Virus record (IMG/VR): IMGVR_UViG_3300050120_000012
Location: 1 to 64,000 of that record
Length of the DNA stretch: 64,000 nt
Strand: one strand, 5' to 3'
From: a virus
A model generated the notes under the pieces. That model was given only the letters and a program-made list of their open reading frames with translations. It had not been told where the DNA came from and did not search any database. Below are positions 55,391 to 63,573 of the stretch, piece after piece (position 1 is the first letter of the stretch; each line of letters opens with the position of its first letter). Position numbers and translations under genes: made by a program.

Positions 55391-57567
55391 TACTTACGAT
55401 ACCGGAGCATGGCTGCGCCTTCGGCGGCGATGGGGAAGCCTCTGCCCCAATTCGGAAGGTGACACATGAGATCGCATAGAAGCTGCGCAGCGGCTTTGCT
55501 TCCACCTAATGCTTCGACGCGGACGATCTCCAGCGCCGTGACTAGCTCATCGTGGACGGTAAGTAGAAGCTCGAATTGACCATGACGCTTTACGACCCGC
55601 ATAGCGTGCGCCATAAGATCGCGACACAAAGCCTGTACGATGTTCTCGACTAGCTTTCCCCCGTAGGTGTAGCTCCGATCCCACTTCTTCGTGAAGCTGT
55701 TGATCTCCATGTACGAGATCGCCAGCTTCCTCGACTTCGTGTATGTGACCTTGCCTGTCACTTCGTCCACGTCTTCCCATACGCGCTCCGTCCATTCCAG
55801 CTTGGGATAGGGATAGGGGATCAGCCTGCCCGAAGGCAACTGGCAAAACAGGAAGCGCCCGGCGCGCTTATAGGCAATGTGCGAATTGACGCGGACTACC
55901 GATCCGGGGTTCTGCATCGCCTCGATAGCTGCGCCCTCACAGGCGTACCAAAAGGCTTTGACCGGCGCATGACGCTCACGATAGCCAAGGATGCCTTTCT
56001 TGGCCGTGTCTAGGTCAATGATGATCTTCGATTGAGCGCAGTAGTCAATGAACTTCGGAGGGCCTAGCTGATACCCTGCGCCCAAGATGATTTGCTTGCC
56101 GAACTGGCGTTCATCGGCCCAACGGATAGACGGGGCTTTGTTCTTCTTATCTTCATCGAACTCGCGTTTGATCGTCGCGTAGTCGAGATTGTTTACGAAG
56201 GCCGCCATCTCCAGATAGGAGTCGATGCCCTGATTGAATAGCTCTACGCCGTCGTGGTGATCGCAGACCCAAAACAGACCGCGTGCTTCCACGGATGAAT
56301 AGTCGGCGGTGACAAGCATCTTATCTTTGCCGGGCAGGATCGCACCACGCAACGCGCCAGAGAAGACGCTGTAGAGATCGTCATACTCTTCTTCTAGTTC
56401 CTCTGCGTCCAAGTTCATAAGAGCAAAGACGGTATCGTCCATGTTCTTAATCTTGCCACGCGGAAGGTTCTGCGGCTGGATGCCTACTCCCGCCCACCGG
56501 GACGTGCGAGATGCACCGGCATACATGAGAACGTCTCTACACCGCCCGTCGTCAGACGCACGGTATCGAATGGTCTTATATTTTGCTGTTGATGCGCGAC
56601 CAGCCATACGCACACGACTAACAACGCCGTGTATATGGTCTGGAAGGAAATCATCTTCCAAGAGCGCGTCGAGAGTAGCAGCCTGCGTATTGGGAAGTTC
56701 AAAGCCATTTTCTAGCATCCATTCTTTGAGTTGATTTCGCGCTGTGACTTTCGGGACTTTCCCGTCAGTTAGACGCTGTATCTCTTCTTCATACTTCCCC
56801 CGAAGGTATGCCAAGGTCTCCATTGCCTTATCGACAAGTTCAAGGTCGATAGGGATGCCGCGTTCGTTGATCTCCTGATCGATCAGCCAAATCTCTTGCT
56901 CGACCGGCGATAGATCAGGGAGGGATTGACTGAACCGCTCTTCAGCGAGAACGTCCTTCCGGCAATAGACGATCAGACGCTTGATAGATGTCGCGTCTTG
57001 AACCCATCGCTCGGGTTGCTTCTTCGTCGCCTTCTTCGGACGACACATGGTCATCATGAGCTTGTGACCTTCCTTGTCCTTCTGGACAGGGAGGTTCATG
57101 ATCTCACAGCACTTCTCCAGACCACGCGGGAGACTGTACGATGCAGCCTTGGCCGCCGAACATCTCCATTGCACGTCTGGAATGTCGGGCCAGAACTCAG
57201 GGACTAGCTTGCTGCGCCAGACGGCGCGTTCGAACATGGCATTGTGGGCTTCAACGACTCCGCCATCTTCGATCCACTTGCATAGATCGGCTGGCGGCGG
57301 CATCCGTGGGACGCCACAGATGTCCGCGATCCAATCGGGAACCCACACCGCTGTCTTGCCCTCGGGCCAGAAGGGCAGGCGGTAGCAGAGGCACATGACC
57401 TGTGTGGAGTCGTCCGACGCATAGCGCCAAGCGCCGGACTTCTTTAGATCGATCCGCGACCTTGTTTCGAAGTCGATAGTGGCGCGTTGAAGACGTGTTT
57501 TTGCTGGAGGCTTCGGCTTGCGAACCTCTACTCCGGGACCGCCAATGGTTCCGAGATCAAAAGCCAT
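55390..57567 (-). CDS. Family A DNA polymerase with 3'-5' exonuclease domain
   Basis: 725 residues from ATG 57565-57567. The N-terminal exonuclease starts with DFE (32-34) in TIDFETRSRIDLKKSGAW and continues to a KDVLAEE near 204-210. The polymerase has motif A ADYSSVEARG (421-430), motif B RQFGKQIILGAGYQ (487-500) and motif C VHDEL (671-675). The exonuclease lacks the 5'-3' domain of cellular Pol I, as normal in phages. This is the replicative enzyme; TAATG joins it to the GapR-like gene. Confidence 0.95.
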   Translation of the reverse strand: MAFDLGTIGGPGVEVRKPKPPAKTRLQRATIDFETRSRIDLKKSGAWRYASDDSTQVMCLCYRLPFWPEGKTAVWVPDWIADICGVPRMPPPADLCKWIEDGGVVEAHNAMFERAVWRSKLVPEFWPDIPDVQWRCSAAKAASYSLPRGLEKCCEIMNLPVQKDKEGHKLMMTMCRPKKATKKQPERWVQDATSIKRLIVYCRKDVLAEERFSQSLPDLSPVEQEIWLIDQEINERGIPIDLELVDKAMETLAYLRGKYEEEIQRLTDGKVPKVTARNQLKEWMLENGFELPNTQAATLDALLEDDFLPDHIHGVVSRVRMAGRASTAKYKTIRYRASDDGRCRDVLMYAGASRTSRWAGVGIQPQNLPRGKIKNMDDTVFALMNLDAEELEEEYDDLYSVFSGALRGAILPGKDKMLVTADYSSVEARGLFWVCDHHDGVELFNQGIDSYLEMAAFVNNLDYATIKREFDEDKKNKAPSIRWADERQFGKQIILGAGYQLGPPKFIDYCAQSKIIIDLDTAKKGILGYRERHAPVKAFWYACEGAAIEAMQNPGSVVRVNSHIAYKRAGRFLFCQLPSGRLIPYPYPKLEWTERVWEDVDEVTGKVTYTKSRKLAISYMEINSFTKKWDRSYTYGGKLVENIVQALCRDLMAHAMRVVKRHGQFELLLTVHDELVTALEIVRVEALGGSKAAAQLLCDLMCHLPNWGRGFPIAAEGAAMLRYRK

Positions 57568-57920
57568 TACTTATCAGACGGAGCGATCATCTCAAGCGCG
57601 GCTTCATAGAGTTCGATCAGCGCCTCTTCTTCCTGACGCTTGGCCTTGTCTTGCTTCCGGCGCGCGATGACCTTGCGCATGATCTTCACGTCAAAGCCTT
57701 CACCCTTGGCTTCAAGGAAGACTTCCTTCTTATCGGTCTTCACCGCATCTTCGTCTTCCTGAAGACGCTCGATACGCTCGACGAAGGACTTCATCCGCGT
57801 CTGCGCCGTGGTGGACATCATATCCAGCGCCACGCCTACTTCATCGCCGTTGAATGACTCTAGGCCATTGCCGAAGTCAATGTCGCCGTCTTCGGCTTCC
57901 AAATCGAAATCACCGGCCAT
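57567..57920 (-). CDS. GapR-like (DUF2312) chromatin protein
   Basis: 117 residues from ATG 57918-57920, with GTGAGG acting as ribosome site. From about residue 35 on the sequence (QTRMKSFVERIERLQEDEDA; VFLEAKGEGFDVKIMRKVIA; RRKQDKAKRQEEEALIELYE) is the DUF2312 signature; its best-known member, Caulobacter GapR, forms a coiled-coil clamp on overtwisted DNA and stimulates topoisomerases. The N-terminal 30 residues are an added acidic/aromatic segment (AGDFDLEAEDGDIDFGNG) close to the shared tail motif. It is directly upstream of the polymerase gene. Confidence 0.88.
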   Translation of the reverse strand: MAGDFDLEAEDGDIDFGNGLESFNGDEVGVALDMMSTTAQTRMKSFVERIERLQEDEDAVKTDKKEVFLEAKGEGFDVKIMRKVIARRKQDKAKRQEEEALIELYEAALEMIAPSDK

Positions 57921-57921
57921 G

Positions 57922-58491
57922 TTAGTACGCCTCACCTTGATTGGGATCGGTGATGTCGAGATAATCTCTCCAATACACCCACTTCCATTGCATCGTCGGA
58001 TTGTTGACCCGGCTTACGATGACTTCGCCGGTATCGTCTTGATAGTTCGCGGGTGGACACCAAAAGCCCCAATCCCGCTCGCGCTCGCCACGGAAGATCA
58101 GGGTGAGGACCGTCCGGGTATGCAGCCGCGTGATCCTGTGAGCGTGCTGTGGCCGCCTCGCACGGTAGCTGAGCCACCGGAGGGTGTCAGGGATCAGGAG
58201 GCCGCTAGGCGGGTTCTCCAGCCCATTGTTCGTCTGCGCCACAAGCGACTCCTGCGGCTCATGGGACACTTCATCGTACCCACCGTAAAGGATCAGCGTG
58301 CGAAAGCTCCACGGATGATCGTGGAAGACGCGATCAGCGTCCGGTCGATAGAATTTGTGGAGATAGATGCGGAGCTTGAAAGGCCACCACTTCCACGGCG
58401 TCAGGTGCGTCCGTACAAGATAGGGTTGGCCGTTTGTGTCGATCCATTCGACGTACATGCCAAGCGGTAATTGCTTAGTACGGATACCCAT
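57922..58491 (-). CDS. Cupin-like protein
   Basis: 189 residues from ATG 58489-58491 with the leader TTCACAGAGGTTCACATG. RVFHDHPWSFRTLILYGGYD provides His-x-His and the strand-turn typical of cupins, and HAHRITRLH later supplies more His residues. The centre could bind a metal and an organic ligand. Known small phage cupins are poorly characterised. A cytoplasmic enzyme acting on nucleotides or sugars is possible. Confidence 0.6.
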   Translation of the reverse strand: MGIRTKQLPLGMYVEWIDTNGQPYLVRTHLTPWKWWPFKLRIYLHKFYRPDADRVFHDHPWSFRTLILYGGYDEVSHEPQESLVAQTNNGLENPPSGLLIPDTLRWLSYRARRPQHAHRITRLHTRTVLTLIFRGERERDWGFWCPPANYQDDTGEVIVSRVNNPTMQWKWVYWRDYLDITDPNQGEAY

Positions 58492-58514
58492 GTGAACCTC
58501 TGTGAAGGGAAGGT

Positions 58515-58538
58515 GGAACCCGGCCTAGACCGGGTTCC
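58515..58538. other. 24-bp CTAG-centred palindrome
   Basis: GGAACCCGG-CCTAGA-CCGGGTTCC, perfect apart from the one central G-T type pair. It lies between the SSB-like gene and the cupin-like gene and may act as attenuator or protein site. It has no T run in the minus direction. Confidence 0.65.
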
Positions 58539-58550
58539 TTTAGCCTCAGA

Positions 58551-59192
58551 CTAGAACTGAACGTCGTCATCTCCGAAGGCGTCACCGCCCGCGTCGTCGC
58601 CGAAGCTGATCTCGTCTTCGCCCAAGTCGGTGAAGTCGTTCTCCGCGTCCGGCCCTTGATTGCCGAACTTCTCGCCGTCACCGATGAAGATGAGGTTGTG
58701 CAGATTGACCGCAACGCCCTTGGACTTATTGTCGAAGCTCCAGAACGACACGGAAGCTCGGGCGTAGCAGCCCGCGTAGAACTTGCTCCAGTCGATCTTG
58801 GTCTTCGCGCCGCCGATCATCTGGATCATGCCGGGCGGGGTTTTGTTCCCCATCCGAATGAACGTGACGCCTGCGCCGTAGCCGTCTTTGTCCGGCTTCT
58901 CCATGCCGTCGCGGAACGGCATCTTGTACGCCGGAAGAATCTTCCGGTCGGCCCCGAACGCTTTGTCGCCGAACTTCTCCCGGAGGGAGGCCACGGCGGC
59001 TTGACGCATCTTCTTCCACCGCTCCGCATCTTGCGGTGTGAAAGACGTAGCCGTGAAGAGGCCGGTCACGCCATACTTGGGATCGCTGGCGGAACCTTCC
59101 ATCTTGGACGGCTTATCGAGGTTGGGATAGGACGTTCGGAAGATCGGAGTGGTGATCGTGACCTGAACGGCTTTCTCGGCTGCATCAGCCAT
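58551..59192 (-). CDS. ssb: Single-stranded DNA-binding protein, DUF2815 (Enc34-like)
   Basis: 213 residues from ATG 59190-59192 with AAAGGAC upstream; the longer frame is discarded. The order FRTSYPNLDKPSKME, KFGDKAFGADRKILPAYKMP, then KFYAGCYARASVSFWSFDNK and GVAVNLHNLIFIGDGEKFG fits DUF2815, an OB-fold SSB family in phages. The C-terminal 30 residues are acidic (DFTDLGEDEISFGDDAGGDA) and end GDDDVQF, like the SSB docking tip. It coats single strands at the fork. Next to DUF2800 and helicase genes, as in other phages. Confidence 0.87.
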   Translation of the reverse strand: MADAAEKAVQVTITTPIFRTSYPNLDKPSKMEGSASDPKYGVTGLFTATSFTPQDAERWKKMRQAAVASLREKFGDKAFGADRKILPAYKMPFRDGMEKPDKDGYGAGVTFIRMGNKTPPGMIQMIGGAKTKIDWSKFYAGCYARASVSFWSFDNKSKGVAVNLHNLIFIGDGEKFGNQGPDAENDFTDLGEDEISFGDDAGGDAFGDDDVQF

Positions 59193-59262
59193 GAGGGTAG
59201 TCCTTTCTAACGTGTTAGCGTTTGAGCGTTTTAATGGCCCCATGAGGGAGCCGGGATCGACG

Positions 59263-59613
59263 CTACCGGACTCTGCGCACGTTGGCAATAGCGCGTTCGA
59301 TATTGGTGAGATTCGGAATGCGCTTGCGTTGGAAGACTTCACGCCAGAACGGAGGGACTTTTGTGTGGTCTCCAGAAGAACGGGCATAGATCAGTTGGGT
59401 AGCGGTCTGGCGCACGATTACTGCATCCATTCCAGCGATGTCGCAGATGTCCCTATACTCGTCTTGGGCTTCTATGAACCAAGCGCGAGCTTCATTTACA
59501 CAACGGCGATGTTCTTCTTTGTCGTGCGGTAAGTTGGTGAAGCCGAGGGCATCGCAGAGCGCCCGGTATATGACTTGCTGACAAACCGGACGCCACTCTT
59601 CAACGATGTCCAT
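59263..59613 (-). CDS. Hypothetical protein
   Basis: 116 residues from ATG 59611-59613; the context TTAACCATGG, without a clear ribosome site, is shared with the small terminase start. An alternative ATG is at 59658, overlapping the upstream gene by 16 bases. Helical, Cys-containing (WRPVCQQVIYRALCDALGFT; VNEARAWFIEAQDEYRDICD). No family recognised. Confidence 0.6.
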   Translation of the reverse strand: MDIVEEWRPVCQQVIYRALCDALGFTNLPHDKEEHRRCVNEARAWFIEAQDEYRDICDIAGMDAVIVRQTATQLIYARSSGDHTKVPPFWREVFQRKRIPNLTNIERAIANVRRVR

Positions 59614-59642
59614 GGTTAACGGACATAGCAGGGAGTTCGGGG

Positions 59643-61226
59643 TTAGAGAATATCCCATTCGTCGGCGTCGGGTGCGGCGAGTAGCAGCGGTTCCCCGTCG
59701 TCCACGACACTGAAGTCCGCGTCGATAATGCCAAGCTCTTCGTCGCCCAAGTCACTGAACGGATTGATCTCGATTGCAGGACGCGCGTCGGTGATCGGAA
59801 CTAGGGTGAGCTTACCTTCCGGGTGGAAGGACAGTTGGGCCACAAGGTCTTTACCGATCTCGGGTATCTTCTCCAGTTGAGCCGGTGTCTTGCACTTCGG
59901 CTCTTTGAAGATGTCCTTATCTGGAATACCCATGTTGCGCAGACGCTTGATCGTGTCCGCTTCATTCTTCAGCTTTCGATTAGACCGCTTGCGGACGATC
60001 TTCTGGCCTTCGATGGCATAGCCGTTTTCAGCCTCATGCTGAGCGTAGGCTTGAACGTCGCGGATCATGGCGTCCAGCACAGGTGCGAGACGGAGGATGG
60101 TGAGCATCCGCTGGCGATCTCCGATGACGCTGGCGACCATCTTCTTCGATAGGTTCTCACCGGCTTCTGATAGCACTTGCTTGACACCTTTCTGAATGAC
60201 GAACTCTTCGTCGCCTAAGTCTGTGAAGTCCTGCAAAGCAAGCGACTGAGCTTGGTCGAATAAGGCGGGACAAGGCTTCGCCTTACCATTGCAGAAGAAG
60301 CATTGGACTTCGCCGGGGACTAGCGGCGCATCCGGGTCTTCGGTCGCTATTGCAGCTTCAATGAGAGTCTTCGTGAAATCCATGACTTCATCGATAGTGT
60401 AGTCCCACGTTCTAATAGGACCGTCTCTGTGAGCCGCGCGAGGTTGAACGATAACGGTACGGACGATCTTCGGTAAGTCCCCTCGATCTCTACATATTTC
60501 GAGGATAGCCCCAAGAGCATAATACAGAAGTTGAGGATTGAATTTAGCTTCGACGACTTTACCTCTTCCGTGCTTGTAATCAAGAACGATAAGGATTTCG
60601 CCTCTGACGAAGAAGCAATAGTCATTTGTTCCGAACATGCCGGGATAGAGGCGACTGAGATCAAATCCCTTTTCAAGGAAAATATGAACGTCGTCTTTGT
60701 CATAAGTAGCATACAGTTCCTCCGTAATGCGGGCGATCTCTAGTGTGTATTTCGCCACGGCATCGGCCATGTCTTCATCGATCTCAAAGACGATCACGTC
60801 GTCTTCTTCCTCATCCGGGTAGTCGTCGGTGAGGTTGCCTTTGATGTCGATAAACTGTCCGATGAACCAATGCGGATGAACGTCGGACGACAGTGCAAGC
60901 TCCGCTAGATGGTGAGCACACGTTCCCTCTTGAGCAAACCGGCTGGATCGGTTCGGCATCCCCTTGGACATGCGGACGGAGCCGGGACACTTCATCCATC
61001 GATCTGAGGACGACGCACCTAATACGGCGTGGACCTTGCCATCCTCTGACGTGTGGCCTTCCTTCTTCCCATGGGCTTGAGGCCCTAGCACGGATAGCAG
61101 CGTCGGAACCCGATTTTCCAGCCCCATCTCCGCAACGATGTCGTCGAAGTTTATATGGGGATTGGCGATCAGAGTTGTGACCTTGGCGATCACCTTCTCT
61201 TTGTTCTTCGCTGCGAAGTCGATCAT
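59643..61226 (-). CDS. DUF2800 (Cas4/RecB-like) nuclease
   Basis: 527 residues, ATGA junction with the helicase gene. HAVLGASSSDRWMKCPGSVR near 65-85 is the DUF2800 opening signature; LIVLDYKHGRGKVVEAKFNP near 210-230 has the Asp-x-Lys of the PD-(D/E)XK core, and QCFFCNGKAKPCPALFDQ near 305 the Fe-S/zinc-type cysteines. Family members work with DUF2815 SSBs in phage DNA processing. Repeats of 'FTDLGDEEF' and 'FSDLGDEEL' precede the end PDADEWDIL, one of the shared tails. Confidence 0.85.
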   Translation of the reverse strand: MIDFAAKNKEKVIAKVTTLIANPHINFDDIVAEMGLENRVPTLLSVLGPQAHGKKEGHTSEDGKVHAVLGASSSDRWMKCPGSVRMSKGMPNRSSRFAQEGTCAHHLAELALSSDVHPHWFIGQFIDIKGNLTDDYPDEEEDDVIVFEIDEDMADAVAKYTLEIARITEELYATYDKDDVHIFLEKGFDLSRLYPGMFGTNDYCFFVRGEILIVLDYKHGRGKVVEAKFNPQLLYYALGAILEICRDRGDLPKIVRTVIVQPRAAHRDGPIRTWDYTIDEVMDFTKTLIEAAIATEDPDAPLVPGEVQCFFCNGKAKPCPALFDQAQSLALQDFTDLGDEEFVIQKGVKQVLSEAGENLSKKMVASVIGDRQRMLTILRLAPVLDAMIRDVQAYAQHEAENGYAIEGQKIVRKRSNRKLKNEADTIKRLRNMGIPDKDIFKEPKCKTPAQLEKIPEIGKDLVAQLSFHPEGKLTLVPITDARPAIEINPFSDLGDEELGIIDADFSVVDDGEPLLLAAPDADEWDIL

Positions 61227-62485
61227 CCAGCTTGCTCTTTACGAACTATGGTGATGCGCTCCGCAAAGCGGGTGACGCCGGTATAGAGCCAATTCGGGTA
61301 TTGGTGATCGGAACGGCTCCATTCATCAATTAGCACGCCGTTCTTCCATTGGGAACCTTGACTCTTGTGGACGGTGATAGCGGAGCCGTAGGTCATCACA
61401 AGGCCCTCCGGGTTTCCGGTGAGCATCGGTGTCCAGAACTTCATATGATGCGTCGTCCCTTCAAGGAACGGCATGACGTGAACCATGACTCCAGTGAGCC
61501 GTTCTCCACGCATATCCAAGCTCTGGAGATCGCACCTGTAATACTTATGTGGACCGCGCTCGACGAACTCGGCGCGAAGGACTTTCCACATGCCGCCGTT
61601 CATGACGCCGACTTCATAGTTGTTCTGGAGACAGATGAGCTTTTCACCTTCCTCCAGAACCTTCGTCCGCTTGAGCATCTTGCGAAACGCATGATTGACG
61701 GCGATCCGCGTTGCATTCTTCCCGCAAAGGATTTGCTCATACTCGGCGTACTCCGCCGGGCGCAGCGACTTCACGATCCGGCTGTCACCAAGCGAGCCGT
61801 AGGGCAGGGTGAGCGCCCGGCCTCCGCCATCCATGTCCTTCGGGCGGATGGCTGTGGCGAGGCGCAGGACCGGGTTTCCGGCGGCCTGACGGTGGATATG
61901 GCGCAGGAGGACATCGGGCTTGGCGTTGGTGAAGAAGCCCTCCCCGGCGATGGGCTTAAGCTGCGCCGGATCACCTAGCACGATCACCGGGAAGCCGTAG
62001 CGCAGCATCGATTCGCCGATGAACTTGTCCACCATCGAAACTTCGTCACAGGCGAAAGCCATGTCACGTGGGAACTCAGACAAGTCCTTCGGGATGAAGA
62101 TTGGGGAGTTGAGCGATTGCTTCGAAGTCTCTAACTTGCGGCCAAGGGTGTCCTTCTCAGGACCGGCTTCCATCGCTTCCCATGTGTCGAGTTGATCCTT
62201 GTATTCCTTCACGGCTGTACCGCGCGGAACGAAGATCGTCTTGTGGATCGTGGCGGCGTTCACGCAACCCTTGGACGCCAGCACTAGGGCGGCTTTCCCG
62301 GTATATGCCATGAACTGGATACGAAGCTTGGATCGCTTGGCGATCTCTTGAGCTAAGGTTGTCTTACCCGTCCCGGCGTAGCCGAAGATACGGAAGACTT
62401 CTTTGCGGTTGAACTCAAAGTTGTCGAGATAGTTGACGCCCTGTTCGATGGCGTTGACTTGCTCGGGTGTGAAACCACCGTCCAT
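61223..62485 (-). CDS. RecD/Dda-like superfamily 1B helicase
   Basis: 420 residues from ATG 62483-62485. Walker A GYAGTGKTT at 35-43, Walker B CDEVSM at 146-151, motif III GDPAQLKPI at 171-179, motif V TVHKSQGSQW at 371-380 and motif VI YTGVTRFAE at 401-409. This is a 5'-3' helicase of the RecD2/Dda type, used in replication start or recombination. Upstream is the promoter at 62528-62556. Confidence 0.92.
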   Translation of the reverse strand: MDGGFTPEQVNAIEQGVNYLDNFEFNRKEVFRIFGYAGTGKTTLAQEIAKRSKLRIQFMAYTGKAALVLASKGCVNAATIHKTIFVPRGTAVKEYKDQLDTWEAMEAGPEKDTLGRKLETSKQSLNSPIFIPKDLSEFPRDMAFACDEVSMVDKFIGESMLRYGFPVIVLGDPAQLKPIAGEGFFTNAKPDVLLRHIHRQAAGNPVLRLATAIRPKDMDGGGRALTLPYGSLGDSRIVKSLRPAEYAEYEQILCGKNATRIAVNHAFRKMLKRTKVLEEGEKLICLQNNYEVGVMNGGMWKVLRAEFVERGPHKYYRCDLQSLDMRGERLTGVMVHVMPFLEGTTHHMKFWTPMLTGNPEGLVMTYGSAITVHKSQGSQWKNGVLIDEWSRSDHQYPNWLYTGVTRFAERITIVRKEQAG

Positions 62486-62527
62486 GTGATGCCGATCATA
62501 TTAGCGTTTTATCATGTTAGGGTAGCA

Positions 62528-62556
62528 GGCTTAGACCATCTGGAGAGCCCGGTCAA
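62528..62556 (-). promoter_or_regulatory. Leftward promoter of the replication block
   Basis: Minus-strand TTGACC (62551-62556), 17-base spacer, TAAGCC (62528-62533), 43 bases before the RecD-like start. Box spacing and TAAGC match the main leftward promoter at 18926-18954. Confidence 0.58.
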
Positions 62557-62578
62557 GACACGGCCTAGACCGGGCTCT
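62544..62578. other. CTAG-containing hairpin overlapping the promoter
   Basis: AGAGCCCGGTC (62544-62554) pairs perfectly over 11 bp with GACCGGGCTCT (62568-62578), and the loop side carries GGCCTAGACC. It overlaps the -35 box of the promoter at 62528-62556 and follows the upstream gene's stop by about 8 bases, so it may terminate and/or regulate. Confidence 0.6.
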
Positions 62579-62585
62579 GGATAGA

Positions 62586-63503
62586 TCAGTCAGCCGTTTT
62601 GTAGTCCGGCGCGTCGTGGCCCAATTCCTTGCGGACGGCAAGCTCGCGCTCCAGTTCGGCGTTCGTCGCCAAGCCGAGTAGCGGCCCGCGAAGCTTGTCA
62701 TCGGTATAGGTCCGCATCACCCGCGAACCATCGGCTCCGATGAATGCAAGTTGGACTTGACCGAACAGACCGTGTTCGTGTGCGCCGCCTGCATAGCTTT
62801 CCAGCCATACTTGCGAGTCATCGTCGAAATGCTCCAGCATGGAGATGCCGGGGGTTTCGGGTTGTCTGTCAGGTATGGTAGAAAAGATGCTGTTGACCGC
62901 AACTGCGTTGTCGCGGTTTTGCCTGCCACCGCCGAAGACGGACACCTTGGCGATAGCCTGATCCGCCGCGATCTGTTCGGCGAGACGATCCCGGCCTTCT
63001 TCGCTGTAGGCGTCGGCGTTGAAGTTATGCGCCGTGGCGTCCGTCACCTTGTGCCGGGCGAAGAGCTTGGCGATGTTCGCCGCCATCGCCACGTCGATCC
63101 GGGAATCGACGCCGGATAGATAGCGATTGAGATACCACAGCACGTCGCCAGCTTCTTCGACCGCGTTCTTCTGATCGAAGTGCTTGCCGTAGAACCATGC
63201 GTCGATCAACGCTTCAGCGATCTCCCCACATTCGGTCGCCATCCCGATTGTGCCGTGAATGACGGCATCCGGGATCGGCATAGGGGAGTTGAAGTCAACG
63301 TCGGTCGCTGAATGCAGCGGCGACTCAGCCGGTAGCTGGCGGCCATAGACGTAGGACTTCTTCACCGCGTCGAGAGTCTGACACGCCTTTACGACGGCGA
63401 TCAGGGCGGCGAACACTTGGCCGGGTTTGACCATCTCCAGATGAAGACGCCCTTCGGGTGGTAGCGTGCGCAGGGCTTCGCGCGAGTACGTTTCGATGTC
63501 CAT
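62586..63503 (-). CDS. MazG-like nucleotide pyrophosphohydrolase-type protein
   Basis: 305 residues from ATG 63501-63503. Residues 60-140 (HGTIGMATECGEIAEALIDA, AVEEAGDVLWYLNRYLSGVD) match the MazG-type Glu-x2-E...EExxD metal motif. Such enzymes hydrolyse (d)NTPs or (p)ppGpp-related nucleotides and are common in phages of starving hosts. The C-terminal 120 residues are a separate strand-rich part (QVWLESYAGGAHEHGLFGQV). Assignment to the superfamily is firm; substrate unknown. Confidence 0.76.
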   Translation of the reverse strand: MDIETYSREALRTLPPEGRLHLEMVKPGQVFAALIAVVKACQTLDAVKKSYVYGRQLPAESPLHSATDVDFNSPMPIPDAVIHGTIGMATECGEIAEALIDAWFYGKHFDQKNAVEEAGDVLWYLNRYLSGVDSRIDVAMAANIAKLFARHKVTDATAHNFNADAYSEEGRDRLAEQIAADQAIAKVSVFGGGRQNRDNAVAVNSIFSTIPDRQPETPGISMLEHFDDDSQVWLESYAGGAHEHGLFGQVQLAFIGADGSRVMRTYTDDKLRGPLLGLATNAELERELAVRKELGHDAPDYKTAD

Positions 63504-63516
63504 GATTGATCCATGT

Positions 63517-63545
63517 GAAAAGGGCCGCCCCGGATGGGACGGCCC
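63517..63545 (-). terminator. Terminator after the right-edge gene
   Basis: Minus-strand stem GGGCCGTCCC/GGGCGGCCC-type (63536-63545 with 63522-63530) followed by TTTTC. Near copy of the rightward terminator at 33577-33603. Confidence 0.8.
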
Positions 63546-63573
63546 TCCACTATCGCTGATTCGACGCCGATGT

